From the NCBI GenBank assembly GCA_963709775.1, contig CAVPXS010000007.1:310001-374000 (forward strand): DNA of 64,000 nt, read 5' to 3'. The notes under the pieces are model-generated. The model saw nothing but the letters and a program-made list of their open reading frames with translations, was not told the origin of the DNA and did not search any database. The position numbers and the translations under genes are program-made. This document shows, one piece after another, positions 26,778 to 35,597 of this stretch; the first letter of the stretch is position 1; each line of letters opens with the position of its first letter. The stretch is from Salinimicrobium sp963709775 (GTDB taxonomy: Bacteria; Bacteroidota; Bacteroidia; Flavobacteriales; Flavobacteriaceae).

Positions 26778-27839
26778 ATGAACAAATTATACCTTCTATT
26801 ATTTTTCTTTGCTATCTGTTCAACAAGTAAAGCCCAGGATTCCCTGGAAATTACACAGGAAAAAATTATTATTGGATTGACCGAAGCCCCTCCTTTCGTT
26901 ATGAAAAATGGAGCTGATTTTTCGGGTCTAAGTATTGAATCCTGGAAACTTGTCAACAAGCAACTGGACACCGAATATGAATTTCGGGAATTTTCAAACC
27001 TGGAAAGTCTGTTGCAGGCCGTAGAACAGGGAAGCGTTGATCTCAGCATCAATCCCATCACTGTAACCGATCAAAGGATGCAACGAATGGACTTTTCGCA
27101 ACCTTATTTTATCTCCTATACCGGCATTGCCCGCCAAAGTGGTTCTTCTGTATGGAGATATCTTTCCAACATTTTTAGCTGGAACTTTTTTTCTGCCATT
27201 CTTATTCTTGTGGGAGTGATCTTTATCTTCGGCTTACTGGTTTGGATTTTCGAGCGTAAAAAGAATAAAGAAGAATTCGGTCCGGGAGCTAAAGGTATTG
27301 TACAAGGCTTTTGGTGGAGTGCAGTGACGATGACCACGGTAGGTTATGGTGATAAATCTCCCCGCACTTTTGGTGGCAGGTTCATAGGATTTATCTGGAT
27401 GTTCATGGCAATTATTATGATCTCTACTTTAACTGCGGGGATCGCTTCCTCTCTTACTGTCCAGAACATTCAGGATGATATTGCCTCTGTACAGGACCTT
27501 GAAAGATTTAATGTCTATACAGTGAAAAGTTCCAGCGCACAGGAACTGCTGGATCAGTACGGTATTAATTCTTCTAAAATTTCCAGCGCCGATGAAGGTC
27601 TGGAAGCCCTTTTGGAAAACGACAAAAATGTGCTGGTATATGACAAACCTATTTTAAGCTATCGTATAGAAGAAAAAGGACTGGAGGAAGAGCTGGCAGT
27701 ATTGGAAAACACCCTCAAAAAGGACTATTACAGCTACAGCTTCCCCGATAATTCAGATCTTTTGGATAAGATCAACCCTATCCTTATAGGAACCCTGAAG
27801 TCCATGGAGTGGAATAGTCTTATTACTGAATACAAGTAA
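26778..27839 (+). CDS. GluR0-like ligand-gated potassium channel
   Basis: From ATG 26778 the product is 353 residues. A signal peptide (LYLLLFFFAICSTSKA) precedes a periplasmic-binding-protein type 2 lobe (IIIGLTEAPPFVMKNG, VDLSINPITVTDQRMQRMDFSQPYF). A pore module interrupts it: transmembrane helix (FFSAILILVGVIFIFGLLVWIF), pore loop with the potassium filter TTVGYGD, and second helix (FIGFIWMFMAIIMISTLTA). The second half of the binding lobe follows. This S1-pore-S2 order is that of prokaryotic ionotropic glutamate receptors such as GluR0. An amino acid ligand and potassium selectivity are inferred. The longer open frame from 26712 would put the signal peptide internally and is rejected. 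Confidence 0.9.
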   Translation: MNKLYLLLFFFAICSTSKAQDSLEITQEKIIIGLTEAPPFVMKNGADFSGLSIESWKLVNKQLDTEYEFREFSNLESLLQAVEQGSVDLSINPITVTDQRMQRMDFSQPYFISYTGIARQSGSSVWRYLSNIFSWNFFSAILILVGVIFIFGLLVWIFERKKNKEEFGPGAKGIVQGFWWSAVTMTTVGYGDKSPRTFGGRFIGFIWMFMAIIMISTLTAGIASSLTVQNIQDDIASVQDLERFNVYTVKSSSAQELLDQYGINSSKISSADEGLEALLENDKNVLVYDKPILSYRIEEKGLEEELAVLENTLKKDYYSYSFPDNSDLLDKINPILIGTLKSMEWNSLITEYK

Positions 27840-28016
27840 CCCTTATACCTAATCATTTTCCACAATCAGATTCAGAAGTTAAAAGAACAATACTTCTTTA
27901 TTTTAACTTTCTATCAACTTCAAATAAACAATCTGTAACAGTATGCCTGAAAATCAGACCTATTAGTATTGAGTATTTATTATATTTAGCAGCATTTTAA
28001 CTAAAACGAACAAAGT

Positions 28017-30893
28017 ATGAAAAAATTAAGGTTTGTCGCAATGGCACTTTTTATGCCATTGCTAACTGTATCCTTTGTCTCCTGTGAACAATTACAGGGA
28101 CAGGAAACAGAAGCAGCCCAGGACCAGGGACTGTCTATTGATTATGAGAAATACGAACTGGATAACGGACTTAATGTGGTGCTACACCAGGATGAGTCAG
28201 ATCCAATAGTATCTGTTGCCATACAATACGGCGTAGGATCGAACAGGGAGAAAAAAGGCCGTACCGGTTTTGCACACCTGTTTGAACACATGCTGTTTCA
28301 GGAATCTGAAAATGTTCCGCAGGATCAGTTCTTTAAGAAGATCCAGGACGTGGGGGGAACTCTTAACGGTGGTACCTGGCAGGATGGAACTATCTACTAC
28401 GAGGTAGTGCCGCAAAATGCACTTGAAATGGTGCTTTGGCTGGAATCTGACCGTATGGGGTATTTTATCAATACTGTAACCGAGTCCGCCTTTGCAAATC
28501 AGCAGGAAGTCGTACAAAACGAAAAACGCCAACGGGTAGACAATAATCCTTATGGTCATACCAACTGGGTAATAGACAAGAACCTTTTCCCTGACGGGCA
28601 CCCGTATAGCTGGCAGGTGATCGGGGAACTGGAAGACCTTCAGAATGCCACAGTAGAAGATGTAAGGGAATTCTATGACAGGTTCTATGGTCCCAACAAT
28701 GCTACGCTTGTAATTGCCGGAGACTTTGAAAAGGATGAAGCAAAGGATTTAATCGAAAAATATTTCGGGGAGATCAAGAAACGTCAGGAAGTTGCCCCGC
28801 TTGAAGTTCAGAACGTAGAGCTTTCAGAAACAAAAAGGCTTTTCCACGAAGACAATTTTGCTACCGCACCTCAGCTTAATATGGTGTGGCCAACAGTAGA
28901 ACATTATACCGAAGATGCTTATGCACTTGATTTCCTTGGGGAGATCCTTTCCGACGGAAAAGAAGCACCGCTTTATGAAGTGCTGGTAAAAGAAAAGGAA
29001 CTGGCTTCACAACCACGAGCCTTTAATAGTTCAGAACAAATTGCCGGAAAATTCCGCATCATGGTTACTGCTAATGCAGGTGTGGATCTGGATAGCGTCG
29101 AAGCCGGTATTGAAGAAGCTTTCGAAAGATTTGAAAAAGAAGGTGTGACCGAAAAAGATATAGAGCGCATTAAGGCAGGTCTTGAAACCGATTTTTACAA
29201 CGGAATAAGCAGCGTGCTTGGGAAGTCCTTCCAGCTGGCTCAATATGATGTTTTCACGGGCGATCCCGGTTACATTGAAAAAGATATTGAGAACATCAAA
29301 AAGGTGACTAAGGAAGATGTGATGAGGGTTTATAACACCTATCTTAAAGATCAACCTTATGTAATGACCAGTTTTGTTCCTAAAGGCCAGGTGGAACTTA
29401 TCACCGAAAACTCTGAAAAAGCCCAGGTTGTAGAGGAAGAGATCACCGAAAATGTAGAAGCAGAAGTTGCCGAAACAGAAGAAAAAGAGATTGAAAAAAC
29501 TCCGTCAAAAATTGACAGATCGGCTCCTCCTGCAGTGGGGGAAACTCCGGGTCTTAATGTTCCGGAATCATGGAATGTAGAGCTGGAAAACGATCTTGAA
29601 GTGTATGGGATCGAGCAGAATGAACTTCCACTTGTAAACTTTAGCTTAGTGATCGAAGGCGGACATTTACTGGACGACCTCAGCAAAAACGGGGTGGCTA
29701 ATTTGATGACCGATATTATGATGGAAGGAACTGCCAATAAAACTCCGGCAGAACTTGAAGAGGCTATAGATCTTTTGGGGGCAAACATATTTATGTATAC
29801 TACTAATGAGTCTATAGTTATAAGAGGTAATACCCTTACAAGGAATTTTGAAGAAACTATGGAAATCATAGAGGAGATCCTGCTTGAGCCAAGATGGGAT
29901 GAGGAAGAGCTCGCCCGTATCAAGACCAGCACCATCAACTCTATTAAAAGGAATGAAGCTAATCCAAACGTAATTGCCAGCCAGGTTTACGACAAGCTTC
30001 TTTATGGTGAAAACCATCCGTTTGCCTATCCAACTTCGGGTACTGTAGAGTCTGTAGAGGCGATTACCATACAGGATCTTAAGGATTTCTACAACAACTA
30101 TTTTTCTCCAACGGTGAGCCGCTTCCATGTTGTAGGTGACATTTCGAAGGAAAAAGCCGTAGAAGCCCTTGATGATATTAAGGACAACTGGGAACCAAAG
30201 GAAGTGACCATTCCTGAATTTGAAGTGGTGACCAACAGGGATAAAGCTTCCCTTTACTTTGTTGATGTACCGGGTGCAAAACAGTCGGTGATCAATATTG
30301 GTTACCTTGCCCTGCCTCGTACCAGCGAAGATTTCTTCCCTGCCGAGGTTATGAACTACAAGCTGGGAGGATCTTTTTCGGGTAATGTGAATTTAGTGCT
30401 ACGGGAAGAAAAAGGATACACTTACGGTGCCCGCACCGGCTTTAGTGGTTCCAAGATCCCCGGTACTTTCACAGCTGCTTCCAGTGTGCGTACCAATGCT
30501 ACGGGAGAATCTGTTGGTATCTTTAAAGATGAGATCGCCAAATACAGGGAAGGTATAACTCCCGAAGATCTTGAGTTCACCAAAAATGCCCTTATCAAGT
30601 CCAATGCCCGTCGTTTTGAGACGCAGGGATCATTGCTTGGGATGCTTCAGGAAGTGAGCGCTTATGACCTGCCTGTCGATTATATCGAAAAAGAGGAGGA
30701 AATAATCCGCAACATGACCCTTGAGCAGCACAGGGAGTTGGCTCAAAAATATCTTGATGAGTCTAAAATGGCTTACCTGGTAGTGGGAGATGCCGCTACT
30801 CAATTTGAGCAGTTCAAGGATATGAACTTTGATGAAGTAAAACTTATCAATAAAAAAGGAGAAGAAGTAGAGCTTTCTGAGCTAAAACCCTAA
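28017..30893 (+). CDS. M16 family zinc metallopeptidase, two-domain form
   Basis: The 958-residue product has a lipoprotein-like signal (MPLLTVSFVSCEQL), then two M16 homology halves. The first carries the inverted zinc motif in GFAHLFEHMLFQ (HxxEH) and the distal glutamate region FANQQEVVQNEKRQ. The second (after a Glu-rich linker near residue 480) is the inactive partner half, with the conserved NYKLGGSFSGNVNLVLREEKGYTYGAR. M16 enzymes form a chamber and degrade peptides; this one is expected in the periplasm or on the outer membrane. A strong terminator follows. A second, frameshifted M16 gene sits in the island at 45985-48802. Confidence 0.95.
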   Translation: MKKLRFVAMALFMPLLTVSFVSCEQLQGQETEAAQDQGLSIDYEKYELDNGLNVVLHQDESDPIVSVAIQYGVGSNREKKGRTGFAHLFEHMLFQESENVPQDQFFKKIQDVGGTLNGGTWQDGTIYYEVVPQNALEMVLWLESDRMGYFINTVTESAFANQQEVVQNEKRQRVDNNPYGHTNWVIDKNLFPDGHPYSWQVIGELEDLQNATVEDVREFYDRFYGPNNATLVIAGDFEKDEAKDLIEKYFGEIKKRQEVAPLEVQNVELSETKRLFHEDNFATAPQLNMVWPTVEHYTEDAYALDFLGEILSDGKEAPLYEVLVKEKELASQPRAFNSSEQIAGKFRIMVTANAGVDLDSVEAGIEEAFERFEKEGVTEKDIERIKAGLETDFYNGISSVLGKSFQLAQYDVFTGDPGYIEKDIENIKKVTKEDVMRVYNTYLKDQPYVMTSFVPKGQVELITENSEKAQVVEEEITENVEAEVAETEEKEIEKTPSKIDRSAPPAVGETPGLNVPESWNVELENDLEVYGIEQNELPLVNFSLVIEGGHLLDDLSKNGVANLMTDIMMEGTANKTPAELEEAIDLLGANIFMYTTNESIVIRGNTLTRNFEETMEIIEEILLEPRWDEEELARIKTSTINSIKRNEANPNVIASQVYDKLLYGENHPFAYPTSGTVESVEAITIQDLKDFYNNYFSPTVSRFHVVGDISKEKAVEALDDIKDNWEPKEVTIPEFEVVTNRDKASLYFVDVPGAKQSVINIGYLALPRTSEDFFPAEVMNYKLGGSFSGNVNLVLREEKGYTYGARTGFSGSKIPGTFTAASSVRTNATGESVGIFKDEIAKYREGITPEDLEFTKNALIKSNARRFETQGSLLGMLQEVSAYDLPVDYIEKEEEIIRNMTLEQHRELAQKYLDESKMAYLVVGDAATQFEQFKDMNFDEVKLINKKGEEVELSELKP

Positions 30894-30914
30894 TCCTCAA
30901 TAAATCTTAAACAG

Positions 30915-30947
30915 AAAAGCTCCCGTTTATTGGCGGGGGCTTTTTTT
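30915..30947 (+). terminator. Rho-independent terminator after the M16 gene
   Basis: GCTCCCG and CGGGGGC pair around a TTTATTGG loop and are followed by seven T. The T-run touches the stop codon of the convergent DUF2809 gene. Confidence 0.9.
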
Positions 30948-31338
30948 ATGCTGAAGTTTTCCTGCTTCGGAAGGATGAAGATCTCCATTTTTCTATTCCG
31001 AAGATTGCAAGACCTCCCAGCGTGTACAGCAACATATCCAGCCATTCAAAATGATTTCCCATAACGGCCGAAGCGATTGTATTATCCTGCATTCCCAGCA
31101 AATCAATCAGCTTGTAATACTGTGAACCTTCCACGGCAAATGCAAAAAGAAGTACTCCTAAAATGGCATTTTTGACGGGCAGTTTAAAAAAGCTTTTCAG
31201 CAAACAATAGAGGAAGATCACCACCAGGAAATCTCCCCCGTAAGGCCGTATAAAGGAATCCTGCACAAAGGCAGCGATAAAGACTTCTACAAAGAATAGA
31301 ATGACGGCCGCAAGGAAATATTTTAAGTCAAATTGCAC
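30946..31338 (-). CDS. DUF2809 family membrane protein
   Basis: The 130-residue product has four predicted transmembrane helices (YFLAAVILFFVEVFIAAFV, FLVVIFLYCLLKSFF, AILGVLLFAFAVEGSQYY, DMLLYTLGGLAIFGIE). Conserved residues are RPYGGDFLVV, AVEGSQYYKL and FEWLDMLLYTLGG, which define the DUF2809 family. This pattern resembles the VanZ-like group. No function is established. It is 18 bases downstream of the BLUF gene on the same strand and probably co-transcribed. Confidence 0.88.
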   Translation of the reverse strand: MQFDLKYFLAAVILFFVEVFIAAFVQDSFIRPYGGDFLVVIFLYCLLKSFFKLPVKNAILGVLLFAFAVEGSQYYKLIDLLGMQDNTIASAVMGNHFEWLDMLLYTLGGLAIFGIEKWRSSSFRSRKTSA

Positions 31339-31356
31339 CCCGGGAAGGTAGGAAAC

Positions 31357-31770
31357 TTATAAACTCCGGGTATCAATAAAAGAATCGAGGATATTCTTTA
31401 TTTGTTGCTGCGTTTGAGGGTCCATGCCTTTGACAGATTCGCAGTATTTATTTATCAAATCTGGTCTTGAGAAGCCGGGTTCTTTAAGGTGCTCTACAAC
31501 ATAATCATCCAAAGAACCCTTATTAATATCTTTTCCCATTACCTGAATAATATTGCTATGTCGGGGATCTTCCATGATGCTATAGTACAAAGCCAAAACC
31601 TTTTCTTTTTCTCCTTCAAGGACCTGAAAAAAATGACCTTCAGAAAATAGCAAAATTCCTTTAATGTCTTTATTGCTGTTCTTCTCCCGCCATTCGGCCA
31701 AAAGGTTCTCAATTTCTATATTATTAAATTCTGAAGTGGCGGTGCTTATATAGCAAATGGCATGCTGCAT
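31357..31770 (-). CDS. Single-domain BLUF blue-light photoreceptor
   Basis: The 137-residue product is almost entirely a BLUF domain, which binds FAD and senses blue light through a hydrogen-bond switch. The key tyrosine is in AICYISTAT (Tyr7). The flavin-contacting asparagine is in REKNSNKDIKGILLF and the switch glutamine in GHFFQVLEGEKEKV. The arginine and histidine of the typical DPRHSNI segment follow. The C-terminal 40 residues form a short helical cap (LINKYCESVKGM...QQQIKNILDSF), as in short BLUF proteins such as PixD and BlrB. No output domain is fused, so it must signal through a partner. The downstream DUF2809 membrane protein is the only obvious candidate, by position alone. Confidence 0.9.
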   Translation of the reverse strand: MQHAICYISTATSEFNNIEIENLLAEWREKNSNKDIKGILLFSEGHFFQVLEGEKEKVLALYYSIMEDPRHSNIIQVMGKDINKGSLDDYVVEHLKEPGFSRPDLINKYCESVKGMDPQTQQQIKNILDSFIDTRSL

Positions 31771-32056
31771 GGGGATTGGATTGGATTTACAGTTAATTTT
31801 GGATCCACAATTTAAAAAAGTATAGCATTATCATGTCCTAAGATAATCCTAAATCTAAACGGGAACCTCTACTTGTGTGGTTTTTCCATAGAAAAGAGTC
31901 ATAAAAATTCGCTCTCAGAATTCCTCACCTCTCAAAAATGACATTTTGGAAAGGTATTTTCCACCAATTCTTCAGAAAATAGAAAAATAATAGATAAAAA
32001 TCTGTCTTAAACTGCAACAAGTTCGTTTTTTTGTGGTCTTTAGTCAAAATCCATCA

Positions 32057-34527
32057 ATGAAATCATTTTTTACGGCCTTTATCCTGTTCTGGAGCTTCTC
32101 GGCCATCGCACAGGAAAAAGACAGCATTCCGCGGAAACAGATCACTATAGACCGAATTCAGGAAACGCCGAAGATTGATGGGAAATTAGATGATGCTGCC
32201 TGGAAAGATGCTGCCATAGCTACAAACTTTGTGGAGCGCCAACCCAATAACGGAAGGCCAATCCCCGACAGTCTTGCGACAAGAGTTAAAGTTGTTTATG
32301 ATGATCTTGGGATCTATTTTGGGGCCGAGATGCTGGACCCCGACCCTTCAGAAATAAGGAAAGAGCTTACCGAAAGGGATGATATAGGTAATGATGACTT
32401 CTTTTTTATCCTGCTCAATGGTTATAATGATCGCCAGCAAAGCATGCAGTTCATTGTCACTGCTGCCGGGGTGCAGTATGACGCAAAAATGACCAACGGG
32501 AACGAAGATTCTTCCTGGAATGCCATTTGGTACAGCGGTGTGGACCTCAACGGCCGCGGCTGGACAGCCGAAGTTTTCATCCCTTATTCTGAACTGCGAT
32601 TTCCCGAAAAAGATATTCACGAATGGGGTTTACAAATGGAAAGGGAATTTAAGCGCAGTGGCACCCGGTACAGCTGGAGTCCCATCAACACTGCCAAAGG
32701 TTCTTTTTCTATTTACGATGGCGAGATCCACGGGATAGAGAATATACAAACCCCTACCCGACTCTCGGTGCAGCCGTATGTTTCTACTTACCTCAATAAC
32801 TACGACGGCGAGACCACCACGAGCTTTAATGGCGGAATGGACCTCAAATACGGGATCAATGACGCCTTTACGCTGGACATGATCCTGGTGCCCGATTTTG
32901 GCCAGACCAGATTTGATGAATCTGTGCTAAATCTTTCGGCTTTTGAAGTGCAGTATGACGAGCAGCGGCCTTTCTTTACCGAAGGAACCGAACTTTTCAC
33001 CAAAGGAGATCTCTTCTATTCCCGAAGGGTTGGAGGTGTTCCTTTTGGAGATGTAGAGCTTTCCGAAGAAGAAGAGATCGAAAATTTCCCTGCTTCCGTA
33101 GATCTAATTAATGCTTTAAAAGTTTCGGGACGTACAGATGGTGGCCTGGGAATTGGCTTTTTTAATGCCATAACCGAAAAGACCTATGTGAAAATAAAAA
33201 ACACTGAAACCGGGGAGTCACGCCGTGAGCTTATTGAACCTGTCACCAATTACAACATCCTGGTGCTGGACCAGCGCTATGGCGACAATTCTTCAATTTC
33301 GCTTGTCAATACCAACACTACCCGCGAAGGCCATTTTAGGGATGCCAATGCCACTGGGCTTTACCTCGACCACACCAATGAATCCAACACTTACAAATTC
33401 TTTACGGGAATTGAAGGCAGCTGGGTCATGGAAGACGAAACAAAATCGGGACTCGAGGCACTATGGAGGATTCTCCAAGATAAGCGGCAAGAACAGGATC
33501 GACCTCAACGCCCAGTTGCGTACAAAAGATTATGACATCAACGACCTGGGCTACTCCAGCGCCACTAATTACATGAAATACCAGGGGCTTTACCAGCGTC
33601 GGCTACTACAGCCTAAAGGTTTTCTCAACAACATGTATCTTAAATTTCGTAGCCGTACACGAGCGTCGCCTGGAACCCGATCTTCACAGCAGATTGATCC
33701 TGAATTTCAACTCCAGTTTTACCACAAAAGAATTTTTCAATTTTGGCGGAGGTTTTGAAACCACACCTATTGGCACCAACGACATTTATGAGCCACGGGT
33801 GGATGGCATGTATTTCACCATCCCCACCTATTACGACCAGTGGTTGTGGTTTAATACAGATTTCAGGAAGAAGCTGGTCGTAGAGGCGGTGGCCGACTGG
33901 TATAAGTACGACGAACGAGGTCGTGGAGATCTTATTTTTGACTTCAGGCCGCGGTACAGGTTTTCAGATAAGTTTAAGGTGCAGCTGTCAACCAACGTGC
34001 GACTTTCAGATAAAGAGGAGGGATATGTGGATTCTCTGGAGGATGATATCCTGTTTGGGCAACGGGATCGCAATACCATCGTGAATTCTTTGGGAGCGAA
34101 CTATATCTTCAACAATAAGATGGGCTTGAACCTTGCTTTTAGGCATTATTATTCTGAAGTCTTTTATACCGAATTCTATACCCTGCAAAACGACGGGGAA
34201 TTAAGCTACTACGGCCCTGCCAACAACGAGTACAACACCACCTACAATAGCTGGAATGTTGATTTGCGTTTTTCCTGGTGGTTTGCGCCGGGAAGCCAGA
34301 TGACGCTCCTCTACCGCAATGCTACCGACAGTTACCTCGAGCGTTCGCACATAAATATTGGTGATAATTTTAATAATCTTTTTGACCGGCCCCAGGTCAA
34401 CAGCCTCTCACTTCGTGTTTCCTATTACCTGGATTACAACCGCGTAAAAAGCTGGTTCAAATCATCGGGCAATCCCGCAGGGGAACAGGTTGGTATGAGC
34501 TACCTGGATTCAAAAACGAGGTTTTAG
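32057..34527 (+). CDS. DUF5916 outer-membrane protein with CBM9-like N-terminal domain, frameshifted
   Basis: From ATG 32057 a signal peptide (FTAFILFWSFSAIAQ) leads into a carbohydrate-binding family 9-like domain (PKIDGKLDDAAWKDAA, IYFGAEMLDPDPSEI, WTAEVFIPYSELRFP). Then follows the DUF5916 beta-barrel (FDESVLNLSAFEVQYDEQRPFFTEGTELF). The frame breaks near 33465 and again near 33580, where one G too many in AGGGGC moves it to the third frame. The last part (FNFGGGFETTPIG to YLDSKTRF) ends at 34527. The repaired length is about 820 residues, normal for the family. The role is unknown; transport or binding of a sugar-like compound at the outer membrane is a guess from the CBM9 domain. Confidence 0.85.
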
Positions 34528-34595
34528 GAGGAGATTTTTGAACCCATGCATATACCCAAAAATATAGTTTACATTGCCTTTAACTTCTAAACTAA

Positions 34596-35414
34596 TTAAG
34601 CTTCAAGCCTATTCGTGTTCTCAAGTGTATGCATAAGTTCTTGATGAATAGGCACCCCGCTGCTAACAACATCATTGATCACTCTAATGATAGGTTTAAT
34701 AATCTTGTCGCCTTTGTCTTCTAAGGTTAATACACTAAAAGGATATACACCGCCGTCTTCGGCTGTGCCATCAAATTCAACTAACAATGTTTTCTGATCG
34801 ATCAACAGAAAACTCTGCAATCGCTTGATCCTGGCTTTCATGATAGATACTTCTGCATTTCTACTTTTACATGCGTCACAGGTCAAAAGCCTGATACAAT
34901 GATCAAAAGTCAGACCTTTGATATAAGTCTCTGGCGTTCTGGAAAGATCATCAATTTGGTGAATTCTTACGTATCTAAAACCTTTTACGGTATTGACTTT
35001 TTTTTCAATCGCCTCTAAATAGGAATGTCTGTGTTTGTTACTTTTCTCTTTAAAAATTTGGGACGGATTGCTTTCGCTGATCGTAAAATCCAGCCCAATA
35101 ATTTCCTTTTTTGCCAATCTAACATTCCTTTCAAGCTCTTTGTAGATATCCCCTTTATATGGTTTATCCCTAAAGATATCCTCCTCAAAATAGTCGGCAG
35201 AGATTTCGAGTTTTTCAGTAAGCTTTTTAAAATGTTTAATGCTGTGATTAACGAAAATCAAAACCAGCCCTCCAAAGACTATGTAAATAATTGTGAGTCC
35301 TATCTCGGTAGTAGCAACCTCTTCCTGAATTAATCTTTCAGCTAATACTGCAACTATAATCCCAATTAAAAAAACACCTAATTCTCTAATAACTCCCGGA
35401 AAAGACATACCCAA
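34596..35414 (-). CDS. Hypothetical membrane protein with cytoplasmic domain
   Basis: The 272-residue product has two N-terminal transmembrane helices (VFLIGIIVAVLAERLI, IGLTIIYIVFGGLVLIF) and a 210-residue cytoplasmic part. The soluble part reads AKKEIIGLDFTIS, YVRIHQIDDLSRTPETYIKGL, LLTCDACKSRNAEVSIMKAR and QSFLLIDQKTLLVEFDG. The layout (a strand with Asp, a Cys pair, then FLLIDxKTLLVEF) resembles the half-site region of phospholipase D-like domains, which in many membrane proteins of this type is degenerate. No HxKxxxxD motif is seen, so catalysis is not supported. It is flanked by unrelated genes. Function unknown. Confidence 0.65.
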   Translation of the reverse strand: MGMSFPGVIRELGVFLIGIIVAVLAERLIQEEVATTEIGLTIIYIVFGGLVLIFVNHSIKHFKKLTEKLEISADYFEEDIFRDKPYKGDIYKELERNVRLAKKEIIGLDFTISESNPSQIFKEKSNKHRHSYLEAIEKKVNTVKGFRYVRIHQIDDLSRTPETYIKGLTFDHCIRLLTCDACKSRNAEVSIMKARIKRLQSFLLIDQKTLLVEFDGTAEDGGVYPFSVLTLEDKGDKIIKPIIRVINDVVSSGVPIHQELMHTLENTNRLEA

Positions 35415-35597
35415 AAATTTAAAATGAATAAACTTTAAAAAAAGCCACTAAAGCAGGTAGAAATAAAGGAAGGGAAAAGTTGATCTGGGAAATATTATAG
35501 TTTCATAAAGTTACAAATTTATTTTAATTACTGATAATCAATTAATTATCCTTAAAAAAGACAAACCCGAAAGCAAGGGACCAGCACCTTTTCTATT

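Noticed and set aside
29357..29938. Serine-rich open frame of 193 residues on the minus strand inside the M16 gene
   Set aside because: It is a shadow of the real plus-strand gene; Ser/Thr-rich content comes from the reverse complement of Glu/Asp/Leu codons.
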